64,000 nucleotides of DNA, taken from positions 1 to 64,000 of the forward strand of contig JAJJXM010000025.1 in the NCBI GenBank assembly GCA_024516155.1, in the 5' to 3' direction. Below, piece by piece: positions 8,492 to 19,092 of the stretch. Source of the DNA: Pyronema omphalodes (lineage: Eukaryota > Ascomycota > Pezizomycetes > Pezizales > Pyronemataceae). The notes below the pieces were generated by a model that did no database searches, was not told the DNA's origin, and was given only the letters and a program-made list of their open reading frames with translations. The translations under genes and the position numbers were made by a program. Each line of letters starts with the position of its first letter. Positions within the stretch are counted from its first letter, which is position 1.

Positions 8492-10485
8492 GCTACGCAT
8501 AAGGCATTGGAAGAACACGGCAACGGCGACCCCCCCCTGAATTCTCAACAACGAGCACCGAAACCCCCGATTTTCTCATCGGATTCGGATTCGCAGCACT
8601 CTATTACGTTATTCTCTGAATTTTCAGGGAATTCTACGTTGTTTTTGTTGACTTTTGTCGCAAAATCAGAGTTTTCACGAGTTTTGGCTTACCCCACCTC
8701 ACGAAATGTCGCCAAAACAACGACAGAACAACGCCCGTCGATCGAAACGGTCCGAAAACGCGTACAACGTTCTAGCCGACCTTCCTGATGCTGGATCTAC
8801 TCCTACTCTGGATGGAAGAGATGGAAAAGTTGATGAAGTCGATGGAAACTTCGCTGGAAAGCCCTTCCAGAACGTGGTCTTGGCACGATCACCAGTTCCT
8901 TCGGCTTCAACATCGCAGCAACAGGCGACAACTGAACACAGCCGGTTTAGTAACTACCGTCGCATAATGGTATCTGCAATTAATGAGGCAGTCGCAGTTG
9001 ACGACAACTATGCCACCCTAGATCAACTGTTTATAGACAACTACGCCGAATTGACTGGAGCCAGCTGCCTGGGGATACAACAGATCCACCAGGACACACA
9101 GCGACGCTTCAATACCCTCGATGACACTATACGCAACAAGAGCGATGAGATGCGCCACAGATTCGACGTCATGAGACATTCTGACCGGCGAGAACACGAA
9201 GCTGCGCGCAGCATACGACTCTACACAGGCAGAAACAGCAGCTCTCAAGGCTGCTGTGGACGCCCTGACGAAGAAAATCGACGAACAGCAACAAGTCATT
9301 TCGGCGCCCCCCTCACCGAACCATACGGCCTCTTCCTCAGCGATGGAAGAGATGACTATGCAACTGTCCGTCGTCCAACATGACATTCAGGATGTCCTAG
9401 ATGCTGTTCGCAACCCTCCTGGCAAGAGAAAGCAAAGGGGAAGCGACCAGAACACCGAACCCACCTCACCGACAAACAGAAGACCGGTGAACCACAAACC
9501 GAGAACGGCATCACCGGTGCGAAGCCTGATGCACTCGAAACATGCAACTACCGCCGCCCAGGACAAGCTTGATGCCCTCAAGCCTATGTCCCCCCTACCT
9601 CTCCTCGCGATTACGTCAACCGATGCGACACCGGAACCTCACCCTGACAGTTCATCTGCTCAGGACACACCTCTACCCGACGCCCCAAGCACTGCCCCTA
9701 CTGAGACGAACGGATGGAAGACCGTGGAGGCGAAGGCTACACAGAGGAAGAAGCAGAAAGCGAAGGTGACGACACCTACGGCAGTGCCACCCAGCAAGAC
9801 CCCTACAACAAAGAATGGTGGACGGGGAAAGAATACCCACCAACCCAGAACGACAACCTCCTCTGCAAAGAAAACTTGGGCAGAAGTCGTCAAGAGCGAT
9901 GGCATCAACGTCCAGATTGTGCTTGGGAATGGCAATCTTGGACTGACAACACCACGGACAAGAAGGGGAGAGAGGCGAGGGGGAGCAGCGAGGAGGCTGA
10001 GGAAGAAGGAAGGAGAAGGGGAGAGAGGGGAGGAGAAGAGGGACAGGGCAGGCCCCGGCGTCTCAAAGGGCAAAGAGTCAGGAGACACCGGCGGAGCAGG
10101 TGAGAGAGGACAGGAGAGTGGGGGCGCGGGTGGCCCGCGGCTGTTTAACCTTGCTTTGGTTTTGTTTTTGCTTTGTGGAGGAAATAAAGGAGGGAAAATG
10201 GTTGAAAATGGGAGGGGAAGGGAGGAGGAAAGGGAGGAGCCCGGCGAGGCGGCCTCTGTGCAAGCAGGGCACTGGAACAGCAGACGCGGTTGGACAACAA
10301 GACCATCGAAGTAATAGTGGGGACAGGACCACAAAATCACAGCCTAAGGGAGGATCAGCGGAGGTAGAGACGGGACTTTGTTTTGTTTTTGCCTTTGACT
10401 TTCCATGTACTATAAACCTGTACCCTCGTCATAACCAATAAGGTTGCATACGAGTAATGAATAAACAAACAAACAAACAAACAGA
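8492..10485 (+). mobile_element. Half-LINE D1 (non-autonomous, ORF1-only retroposon)
   Basis: This 1994-bp insertion has a 15-bp TSD. Its 5' end is the family signature cacggcaacggcga plus a C run, here preceded by about 22 extra bases not seen in D2, D4 or D5. One ORF1-like frame covers most of the length. The 3' region holds the module shared with the LINEs and ends with hairpin AACC-aataa-GGTT (10433-10445) and (AAAC)n. No endonuclease or RT sequence is present. It sits in the catalytic YLDD box of the chromovirus RT. Confidence 0.92.
8706..10147 (+). pseudogene. D1 ORF1-like protein, frameshifted
   Basis: The ATG at 8706 opens a frame homologous to the intact 484-residue ORF of D2. It shifts frame at about 9170-9200, and the homologous frame continues from about 9240. 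Near the C-terminus a 1-base loss makes the frame miss the family stop (GCTGTTTAA, 10141 region) and run on. Visible parts are a basic N-terminus, a broken coiled-coil region, a basic G-K-R-K motif and the conserved block K-T-W-A-E-V-V. Function is not known; by position and by its basic and coiled-coil make-up it resembles a LINE ORF1 RNA-binding protein. Confidence 0.75.
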
Positions 10486-10500
10486 CTTTTGCATCGCCTA

Positions 10501-12891
10501 TCTCGACGACATATTGATTTACTCGGATAATATGGCGGAGCGTCGGAGACACGTACGCATGGTCCTGGAAAGGTTAAGGGACGTAGGACTGACCCTGAAA
10601 CCCTCGAAATGTGAATTCCACACAAAAAAGACGGAATACCTGGGATACATCATCTCCCCCACAGGGTTGCAGATGGACCCCGAGAAAATTAGGGCGGTTA
10701 AGGAATGGATGGAACCGGTGAATGTGAAGGGAGTCCAAAGTTTCCTGGGGTTCGCCAATTTCTACCGTCGATTCATCCGGGATTTCAGCAAGATCACCAC
10801 GCCATGGACACGATTGACGAAAAAACAGGTACCGTGGGAATGGAACGACGAGACACAACAGGCCTTTGAGCAACTCAAAACGGCAACGATATCCCAACCG
10901 ATCCTCCAACATTTCGACCCGGATCGGCCACTCACCCTGGAAACAGACGCCTCAGACTATGCCATCGGAGCAGTCTGCTCACAACCCGACAACTCAAACG
11001 TACTGCACCCCCTTGCCTATTTTTCAAGAAAATTAAAAGAAGCGGAGCTCAATTATGACATCCACGATAAGGAGCTCCTGGCAATAGTGGAAGCATTGGA
11101 CAAATGGTCGACATACTGCAAATCGAGAAAACACAGTATGCGGATAGTGTCAGACCATAAAAACCTAGAGTATTGGCAAACGAAGAGGGACCTCAACTCC
11201 CGACAGGCCCGATGGGCGGAACAACTGGCTAACTATGACTTCACGATCACGTATCGTCCGGGGAAGTTGGCAGGAAAACCCGACATATTGTCCCGAGAGT
11301 CAGGAGACTCTCCCTGGCAAGGGGAGATGAAGCACCGGCAGAATCGAAGCCGAGTCCTCCCCCCCCAGGAAGTCTTTCATGTGAACGGGACACATTTGAT
11401 AAGACTCACCCCGGACACCCCCCTCATTACCAAAATTCGGAAAAAGACGGAAACCGATACAGAACTCCAGGAGGTAATCCGCAAACTTCGGGAAGGGATA
11501 ACCCGAGACAATAGGGTCCCCTTGGGGTTATGCGAGGAAAAGGATGGGTTCCTCCTATACGAGGGATTGCTATGGGTCCCTGATGACGACGACCTGAGGT
11601 TACAAATTTTACGACAACATCACGACTCCCAAGCCGCGGGGCATGCGGGAAGGGCAAGAACCTTGGAGTTGGTCAGCCCAAATTTTTATTGGCCACAACA
11701 ACGACAGTATGTGACTCGATATGTTGACTACTGTGATACCTGTAAACGTATCAAGCCCATTAAGCACGCCCCCTTCGGCCTCTTACGACCGTTACAGATT
11801 CCAGAAAGACCATGGGAATCCATTTCCATGGATTTTATCACAGGTCTTCCGGAAGATGGGGGAATGAATACGATATGGGTGATTGTGGACCGCTTGACAA
11901 AGATGGCGCACTTCGGAGCATGTAAGGACACTATGGGACCCAGGGCACTTGCGGACGGGTTTCTCACACATGTGGTATGGGCCCACGGACTCCCCAGCAG
12001 CATCATCCCGGATCGGGGGTCCCTATTCACCTCTCAGTTCTGGAAGAGGGTTATGGAGGCAATGGGGACCACGAGGAACCTGAGTACGGCGTTTCACCCA
12101 GAGTCCGACGACAGACAGAGAGGGTCAATGCGATCCTCGAACAATACCTCAGGGCGTATTGTAACTATCAACAGGACAATTGGAACCAACTCCTTCCTAT
12201 GGCGGAGTTCTGCTACAACAACTCCCGCTTAGGAACGACCAAGGTGTCCCCCTTCTTCGAAAATTACGGATATCATCCCAGTTTTACCCAACCGCTGGGT
12301 GAAGTCGCGGAAGGAAACCCCGAGGTCTCCAAATATGTTGGCGCCCTCAACCGACTTCACGAGGATCTGAGGGCAGAGGTCCACTATGCCCAGACTGCTC
12401 ATGCAGAACAGGTGAACCGGCATCGACACGCGGATCCGGTCCTTCGAGTGGGAGATCGGGTCTGGCTGAAGAGGAAGAATGTGAAAACCACCCGACCCTC
12501 CAACAAGCTCGATTACAAGCTATTGGGCCCCTACACTATCTTGTCTAAGGTAGGGTCGCGAGCTTATAAGCTGGACCTCCCCCCAAACGCAAAGATCCAT
12601 CCAGTATTTCACATCTCCCTTCTAGAACCGTCTCAACCTACTTCGACCACCATCCCAGGCCATATTCAGCCCCCTCCACTACCGATTGTCCTCGACGACG
12701 AGGAAGAGTGGGAAGTTGAGGAGATAGTGGATTCTTGACGCCACCGGGGTCAGATACAATATCGAGTTAAGTGGACTGGTTTCCACGACCCCGATACGAC
12801 ATGGTACCCCGCCGACAATTTCCAAAACACGCCCGACGCCATCACCCAATTCCACCGCAAGTACCCTAATAAACCTGCCCCACAGCTGTAA
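10501..12891 (+). pseudogene. pol: Chromovirus Pol, second part: RT end, RNase H, integrase, chromodomain
   Basis: The frame resumes at L-D-D of the RT box. RNase H follows (E-T-D-A-S-D-Y-A near 10945, H-D-K-E-L-L near 11063). The integrase has an H-H-C-C zinc domain (H near 11620 and 11640, C-D-T-C near 11735) and the catalytic acids in M-D-F (11829), P-D-R-G (12010) and T-E-R-V-N (12115). One base is missing near 12108, shifting the rest into another frame to 12738. The C-terminus is a chromodomain (E-V-E-E-I-V-D to W-T-G-F and T-W-Y-P) interrupted by TGA at 12736-12738. Chromodomains direct chromovirus integration to heterochromatin. The frame ends at TAA 12889-12891. Confidence 0.88.
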
Positions 12892-13454
12892 TGGATGATA
12901 GAACGAACTCCGAGGACCCCCCGTCCTCTTTGGGCTGGTACCGAACCCCTAGTCCCCCGGCAGAAAAGAAATCCCCCCACCCCACGATCCCGCACGCAGA
13001 ACTACACTGGTCGTTCTGCAACAACGACTCCTGCTCCATTCACCTCCAATCAAAACTAAACAACAATCATTTCCCAGCGGTTGCGCAAGCAATTGCGGCA
13101 CGCATAGAAAAATCATGTAGCTGCGGGCAGCTACATGACCCCGAGTTAGAATGGGTGATCCGACACCGAAGGATGGACCCGCAAAAACCCTGCAAGGCAT
13201 GGCAGAAAGGAAAGAGACTCTGCAACGTGTGCAAATTCCTGGTCAACAAAGACGGACACGACCAGAGATGCGGCATCAGGGGATGGAAACCCCCCACGGA
13301 GACCCAGGCAACGATACCACCCTGCAAGGACGAGCCCGGACAGGAACGGAACCTCCCGTCCCTACGGAAAATCAGGAAAACGAACCACCCCGTCCCCGCG
13401 AACTGGAATCGGAGGACCCCACCATCCATACGATCCGACACCAACTCCCAGTGA
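12891..13454 (+). CDS. Chromovirus third ORF, Cys/His-rich, unknown function
   Basis: The ATG overlaps the pol stop (TAATG, 12889-12893). The 187-codon frame has a region rich in W, C and H: W-S-F-C-(4)-C-(3)-H near 13008-13045, then C-S-C, C-N-V-C and a final C near 13270, spaced like zinc ligands. I have an impression that comparable small ORFs follow the chromodomain in other basidiomycete Ty3 elements, but I cannot cite one. After about 13290 the next frame (to 13873) looks more protein-like, so a frameshift may have cut this ORF. It could be an accessory nucleic-acid-binding factor; that is only a guess. Confidence 0.6.
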   Translation: MDDRTNSEDPPSSLGWYRTPSPPAEKKSPHPTIPHAELHWSFCNNDSCSIHLQSKLNNNHFPAVAQAIAARIEKSCSCGQLHDPELEWVIRHRRMDPQKPCKAWQKGKRLCNVCKFLVNKDGHDQRCGIRGWKPPTETQATIPPCKDEPGQERNLPSLRKIRKTNHPVPANWNRRTPPSIRSDTNSQ

Positions 13455-13839
13455 TTATGATGACCGGACCCTCGGACCACGAGAAGGTGGCAATCAACCT
13501 GTCTTTCTATCAGACAGCGGAGCCGGAACAGCATCTCCCCACCGTCGACTGCCGACCAACCAACGACCTGACATCCGCCCCTTGTTCGGATCCCCCTGGA
13601 GCCCCCCGCCTCAGGGCACCAACAAGATCAAATACCCCCGTTCTCCTTAGGGCACCAACAAGAACAAGTAACGGCGCCCCCCTTAGGACACCAACAAGAG
13701 CAAATACCGCCTTATGTCCTCGAGGACATCACCCAGGACGTCGTACGTCGCGGACGTCGGGGAAGGCAGTATCAGGGACGGTCCCCCATCCGGAGGCCCG
13801 CGTTGAGGACTGCCTACGGCCTCGCCGGAGTCTCGGCCT
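13455..13839 (+). other. Region between ORF3 and polypurine tract with a tandem repeat
   Basis: An alternative frame (13290-13873) may be the displaced C-terminus of ORF3. Within it lie three units of about 36 bp (13613-13710) beginning agg(g/a)caccaacaaga. No known domain is visible. Confidence 0.5.
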
Positions 13840-13850
13840 GGAGGGGGGGG
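13840..13850 (+). promoter_or_regulatory. Polypurine tract of the chromovirus
   Basis: GGAGGGGGGGG ends 4 bases before the 3' LTR start (TGTCAC at 13855), the expected place for the plus-strand primer. Confidence 0.8.
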
Positions 13851-13854
13851 CTTA

Positions 13855-14666
13855 TGTCACAACGCTCCAGTGACATGCTCCTGGCCTCCGCCGTCACCAC
13901 CGCAGGGCTATGGGTGGTCGCCATCACCCTAGCAACCTGCTACGCCATCATGAAGTGATAGGGATAGGGTTAGGGCAAGGGGCTGGGCCCCTTGCCGGGG
14001 ATTTTCATATGTTAGGAGTTATTTATTATTTGAATTTATTTTAGGTATCACGGCGGCTAGGAAAATGTTGGAATCTTTTACTTATCTCTTTTGGTATGTA
14101 CTCTTTCTTTATTATTTGGAATCACGGCGGTTAGCCAGGTAGTTATCTCTTTTGGTATGTACTCTTTCTTTGTTATTTGGAATCACGGCGGTTAGCCAGG
14201 TAGTTATCTCTTTTGGTATGTACTCTTTCTTTGTGATTATTATTTGGAATTACTGCGGTTAGTTATCTTTGGTATGTATTGTTCCCTTGTTTTCTTATGT
14301 GGAATTACGGTGGTTGGCAAATGGTGGGTAATGTTGGTCATGTATGTAGTTATCACGGCGGTTAGCATTGAGAGCATTCTCCGCAGGCGGAGAATGCTGA
14401 GTCACGAGTCATGAAGGAGCAAGTATAAGAGGAGGAAATTTGTATGTAGTTTATTTCTTCACGCAATCAAGTTTCTATTTACTACAATCCTATCTACAAA
14501 AGTTCCCTTGTGATATCCCCATCTCTCCAAAACTCACCTGTGATTTCCCAGCCCAAAACCCTTGCCCATTCCCAACTTACCAGCCTTACCTAACCCGCCG
14601 CCGCCCTCCTCGCCGCCGAAACCCCCGCGCTGCCTGTCGTCAGTAACCGTGGATACGGATTCTGAT
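13855..14666 (+). repeat. 3' LTR of the chromovirus
   Basis: This is 812 bp, collinear with the 5' LTR but with three instead of four 61-bp units. A few substitutions separate the two copies (for example the base after acaacgctcc). It ends ...ggattctgat, one base before the second GTCG. Confidence 0.9.
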
Positions 14667-14671
14667 AGTCG

Positions 14672-15166
14672 TGAGGAGGCGCGCGGAGGTGACATTGTTG
14701 AAGGCTCCTCGCACATCTAAAAATAGTGCGGAGGTCACCATGCGGCGCCCCGCATGCGCTTCGACCTCGTGCGTTAGGGCCATTGCAGCGTCGATAGCCG
14801 AGCGTTTGGGGCGCCCGCCTATCTGGTCTGCATGTAAGATGTTGTGTGACTCCGCCATAAGGCTGAGCCGGGTCGCCATAAGTTTTTCCAAGATTTTTCC
14901 CATGCAGTTCAGCAACGCGATGGGTCGATAGGCCTTAACTGCGCTGTAGTCAGGTTTATTCGGTTTCGGGATAACCACCGTCATTGCTTCACGCCAGCAC
15001 CTTGGGTGGTATCCTTTGTCACCTAGCCTTGCATACAGCGCATCGAACACCTTGAGGATTGCATAGTAGGCTCTCCTCAGGCATGCGAACGTTATCATGT
15101 CGGGACCGGGGGCTTTCTTGTGGGAGGAGCAGTAAATAGCGTGGCGTATTTCTGCGGGGGTGAATG
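14672..15166 (-). pseudogene. LINE B1 ORF2 fragment: RT fingers and palm
   Basis: Continuation of the B1 ORF2 on the far side of the chromovirus. Minus-strand translation shows the fingers motif with P-G-P-D (about 15100), P-K-P-N-K-P-D-Y, Y-R-P-I-A-L-L-N and F-L-D-V-R-G-A-F, the block that carries the first catalytic Asp. It is cut at 15166 by the AAAC tail of fragment C. It matches B2 at 61985-62440 closely. Confidence 0.88.
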
Positions 15167-16886
15167 TTTGTTTGTTTGTTTGTTTGTTTATTCATTACTC
15201 GTATGCAACCTTATTGGTTATGACGAGGGTACAGGTTTATAGTACATGGAAAGTCAAAAGCAAAAACAAAACAAAGTCCCTTCTCTACCTCCGCTGATTC
15301 TCCCTTAGGCTGTGATTTTGTGGTCCTGTCCCCACTATTACTTCGTTGGTCTTGTTGTCCAACCGCGTCTGCTGTTCCAGTGCCCTGTTGGCACAGAGGC
15401 CACCGCGCCGGGTGTCCTCTCTTTCCTCCACCCTTCCCCTTCCATGTTTTAGCCGTTTTTCCCGCCTGTATTTCCTCCACGAACAAAAGAAAAAGATAAC
15501 CTCCGCCGGCCCACTCTGCCCCTTCCCATCGCGCCTCTCTCTCCTCGTGCAATCCCGTATACCCCTTCCGCCCTTAAAAACAAAACAAAAGAAAGGAAAT
15601 AATCAAAGGAAAAACTCTCGTCGCGCAATCCCGTCCCTCCTTCCTACCCCGGTCCCTTCTCCTTCCGCTGTCTTCTCTTATCCAACTCCGCCCGCGATAA
15701 CAAAGGAAACAGAAAAGCAAAGAAAATGAGAAGGAATACATGATGTCAAAAGAGAACGACGAATCTATAACGCACGGAGAAGTCAAGCGGTACTGCTTAT
15801 TAGCTGTCAATGAAACGGGGGTGGTCTCGCCTGCGAGTCCTACTTAACCTGGCATGAGCCCATACCGAAGTAGCGACCTTTGTCGCGGAGATAAACGAAG
15901 AGAGAGCCTTGGTGCCGGAGGGGGGGTAGAGGATGTTGTCCAGATTGATCCGGGAATTCCTGTGGAGTTTGAGATCCTGTCGAAGTGTTGTCCGGGCGTC
16001 CTGGTGGTCTGGGCAGCTGAGGAGCAGGTGCCGAGGGGTCTGGGGGGGGTGTAGCGGGCAGCTACAATGTTGCGATGGGTAGGAGTCTGTCGGCGGGTGC
16101 GCCAGGTAGTCCAGAAAGTATCCGTGTCCTGTACGAAGGCCAAGGATCGCGGTAGAGAGCCACTGGGGGTTGTCGACGTAGACGGGATCCATGCGTCTCC
16201 GGTGCGGGGCAGAGTATGTGTGTGGTCGATCGGAGGAGGAGTACCAGTGTGTCCACTCGGCGACGGCCTTCTCGCGTGCTTTCTTGCGTAGCCAGGTGAT
16301 CGTAATGGGTAGATTCGCACGGGGGAGGGATTCGGTGGCTTGTTTAGCCAGGCGGTCTGCGGCATCGCTGCCAGGTATGTCGGAGTGACCGGGGATCCAG
16401 TGGAGGGTGACTGTGACGTCGTGTTGTAGCAGGGCTTCCGCTGTCTCATGTATAGTGTGGGCTATTTCCTGGCCGGGGCCGCGTCGGAGGTGTGAGGCAC
16501 GTTGGAGCGCAGCTTTGTTGTCGCTAAAGATGTGCAGTCGACGGTTGTGGAGGTTGAGGCGAGCGATGTACTTCAAGCACGTTAAGAGGCATTCTTGAAT
16601 TGCGCGCACCTCTGCATCGAACACTTCAGCTGTGTCTCCCATAGGTACGATGGCGTTAATGGTGGTGGGTAGTCCAATGGTGATGGTGTATCCGGCGCCG
16701 GTGCCAGACGCGGTCTGCGACCCGTCCGTGTAGGCGATGATGACATTGTGGCTTCGTCTGAGGTTGTCGAGGAGTAGGAGATGGGCGTGCGCTGTCTCGG
16801 GTTTCGGGGCTGTGGGGATGTCGACGGTTAAGAGGTTTTTGTCGGCGTCGAGCGAGTCGTGTTTAGTTCCTCTGTCCACCACCTAA
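15167..16886 (-). mobile_element. LINE fragment C, minus strand, internally deleted
   Basis: It reads right to left and ends with (AAAC)n at 15167-15190, inserted in B1. The 3' UTR (15167-15799) has a relative of the D1 tail (cataaccaataaggttgcat on minus). The coding part is 15800-16882. Its left end in coding direction, at 16855-16882, matches the endonuclease-RT linker of B2 (around 20036-20063) and then jumps straight to the RNase H region, so the RT is deleted. The junction has short microhomology (ctcg). Its other flank is replaced by the 5' end of B2. Confidence 0.75.
15800..16882 (-). pseudogene. Fragment C ORF2 remainder: intact RNase H and zinc motif
   Basis: About 360 codons are open on the minus strand with no ATG near the start. 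RNase H shows Y-T-D-G-S-Q (about 16710-16735), D-A-E-V-R-A-I-Q (about 16590-16620), F-S-D-N-K-A-A and I-P-G-H-S-D. The C-terminal zinc-like motif is C-S-C-P-L-H-(n)-H-L-L-L-S-C (about 15985-16060). It is a separate subfamily from A and B. The frame is still open although the RT is gone, which fits a recent deletion. Confidence 0.8.
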
Positions 16887-17170
16887 CACCCAGCAAACAG
16901 CGACCCCCCCTGCCTTGTCAACAACCACGCCGAAATCGCAAGATTTTATCGCGGATTATTGTTCGGCAGCCCCGAATTACCTATTCGCAGCATTTCCAGA
17001 TCAGGCCCTCTCTTTTTCGTTGAGTTTTCATCGAAAAAGAGTTTTCGGGCCCCTGAGAAAAGCCCCGCGAACCGGTTCCATCAACACCACCCTCCACCCA
17101 CATCAAAAACCATCATTTCAGTCGCGGATTCCTTGTCGCTACCGCAGAAACAACTTATTCCGAACTTCCG

Positions 17171-19092
17171 ATGCCCACCCGATCCTCCGCTGTTGAGAAA
17201 CAGCCCCTCCCCCCCGACAAAGCGCCCCCTCGAGCGCTCGCGAAAGAAAAACGTGCTAACGCGGAGCCGCAAGGGTCCGACGCGTCCGACACGGAAATGC
17301 ACGTAGACACGTGCTCTGACGTCAGCGATGACTCTAGCGACGAAGACGCGTCTTCCCGCGAAAGCTCCCCCCCCCCCACGTCGCGCGCAACACCAATAAC
17401 GCTCCCCCCAAAACCCCCCACAATAAGAAAACCCTACCTGACAACAATGACACCCCCGACGTATTGACCAACCCCGACCCCAAATACACCGTTCAACGCC
17501 AAACCGACAAATCGAAGAAATGCCCAGCTGCCTCCACCGCCCACTCCATCACCCACATCGCCGCCGACTCCACCCCAGTCCCCGCTGGAGTCCAACGCCT
17601 CCGACGTGACACCGACAACCCCCTGTCTACCAACCCTGCCACCGACAGCCTCGCAACATCCATCGACCAACTCAACGACAACCTCAACACCGCCACGGAC
17701 ATGTTTCGACACGCCGACAGAGCCACGAACAAGAGAGTCACCCAAGCGTTCCGATCTATCCACAAATACCAGTCTACAATCCGTGCCGTCCACGACCTCC
17801 TGTCCCGCATTGCCCCCGTCATACTCCCCAACGAAGACATCTCCACCCTCCTTTCCCCCGTCGAATCCTCCTCCACCCCCGAGAACCCCACTACCCTCGC
17901 CCCACCCTCCCCCGAATCCAACGACCTCCCCTCTATTCACGCCCCCACCCCCGCTGCCCCCTCCCCTAAGGAACTTGCCTACTGGAAGAAACGCTGTCTT
18001 GAAGCAGAGAACGAGCTCAAGAAACACAAGATCCCCCTCCCCGTCCATGCCCCACGCCCTGATCAGAACCCCTCCACCCCATGGCAAGAAGAAGTACCCG
18101 CAACGAAGAAGTTATTCCCCGCCGCTGCCCCCACACCTCCTAAACAAACCACCAAACCTGCCAAAGCCCAAAAGAAAGAATCCCCCCCCCCCACCGACAT
18201 TATTATCCCATGCCCAGACCCCCGTTCCTTCCCCGAGAGCTCCAAGATAGCAATTGGAACTGCCGTCAACGACGCCTTGCGCGCAGCAAACGTTACTGAG
18301 AAGGTCTCCATCTCGATGGTAAAGAAGAACGTGAAAGGAAATCTTATTTTGACCCCCCCCCCCCCCCAAACTACACCCGCCGATATTACCCCCCACCTGC
18401 CCCTTATACTCAAAGCCGCCCGCACAGGACACCTTACGTTGCTGCCCCCCCGCATAAACGAGAAGTGGTACAAACTGGCGATCCACGGCGTACCAATCGA
18501 GTACTACCCAGACTCCGAAGAAGGCATGCAAAAACTGCAAGTCGAGATCGAGCGAAACCACTCCGTCAGCTTAACCCAACCACCGCGGTACATATCACAC
18601 CCGGAAAAACGGGCCGGTAAGTCGGCGTCGAGCGTCATGATCGCCCTCAACTCTCTCAACGACTACAACACATTGAAACGCACGAAGGTCGTCGTCCTGT
18701 TCGAACCACAAAAAGTCACCGAGTACTTCTCCGCCAGGCCCATCGACCAATGTTGTAGGTGCCAGAAGTTTGGCCACCACCACGCAACGTGCGCCGCCGA
18801 CAACTGACCTACCTGCGCCATATGCGCCGCCGAACACCCAACGGAATACCACTTCTGTGGAGAATGCCCCAAACAGAAGGGCAGGAAGTGCATCCACACC
18901 GTTTACAGATGCTCGAACTGTGTAGCCGCTGGACATGCTGACACCCAACACGCAGCATACAGCACTAAATGCCCAGTGAAAATAGGAATTGTGAGAGAGG
19001 CATGGCTCAAAACCCGCCCAGACACCACCTAGGACAACATCCCCGCCGAAACCGACCCCATTACCGATACCACCATGACCGCCGATGAATAG
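17171..19092 (+). pseudogene. LINE B2 ORF1 (Gag-like, zinc knuckles), broken
   Basis: The ATG at 17171 opens an acidic, Ser-rich N-terminus that ends in another frame at 17467; the homologous reading continues in the +2-shifted frame from about 17400. A long C run at about 17367-17377 is the likely slip site. The middle has a coiled-coil-like helix (L-A-Y-W-K-K-R-C near 17970). The C-terminal half has the W-Y-K-L-A-I-H-G-V-P motif (about 18466) and the knuckle C-C-R-C-(4)-H-(4)-C (about 18752-18792). TGA at 18805 and TAG at 19030 interrupt the frame. The natural stop TAG (19090-19092) overlaps the ORF2 start as ATGAATAG. ORF1 proteins coat the LINE RNA. Confidence 0.82.

Larger units (their letters stand above)
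4907..14666 (+). mobile_element. Ty3 chromovirus (Metaviridae-type LTR retrotransposon) inserted in LINE B1
   Basis: This is a complete element with two LTRs (872 and 812 bp), gag, a -1 frameshift signal, pol in the order protease-RT-RNase H-integrase-chromodomain, a third ORF, a polypurine tract and a 4-5 bp TSD. Without half-LINE D1 it is about 7.75 kb. The LTRs are close to identical apart from one extra 61-bp unit in the 5' LTR. Pol carries a nonsense codon at 8439, a 1-base loss near 12108 and a TGA in the chromodomain at 12736, so this copy cannot replicate on its own. Confidence 0.93.
1985..15166 (-). mobile_element. LINE B1 (Tad1 clade), minus strand, interrupted by the chromovirus and by fragment C
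   Basis: A non-LTR retrotransposon reads right to left. Its 3' tail is (AAAT)n at 1985-2010. The ORF2 C-terminal half covers 2787-4906 and part of its RT lies at 14672-15166 on the other side of the chromovirus. Comparison with plus-strand B2 (62026-64000) shows the same protein family at high identity and confirms that the two parts join exactly at the chromovirus TSD. The 5' part beyond 15166 is displaced by the tail of fragment C. Several frameshifts and nonsense changes show it is dead. Confidence 0.85.

Noticed and set aside
9256..10314. D1 frame running on past the family stop into the 3' UTR as a longer protein
   Set aside because: A 1-base loss before the GCTGTTTAA stop explains it; D2, D4 and D5 end at that stop.
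16855..16885. Match of fragment C edge to 20036-20063 as a target-site duplication of B2
   Set aside because: The match is homologous LINE coding sequence (R-W-W-T-E-E-L region) in inverse orientation, not a direct repeat flanking an insertion.
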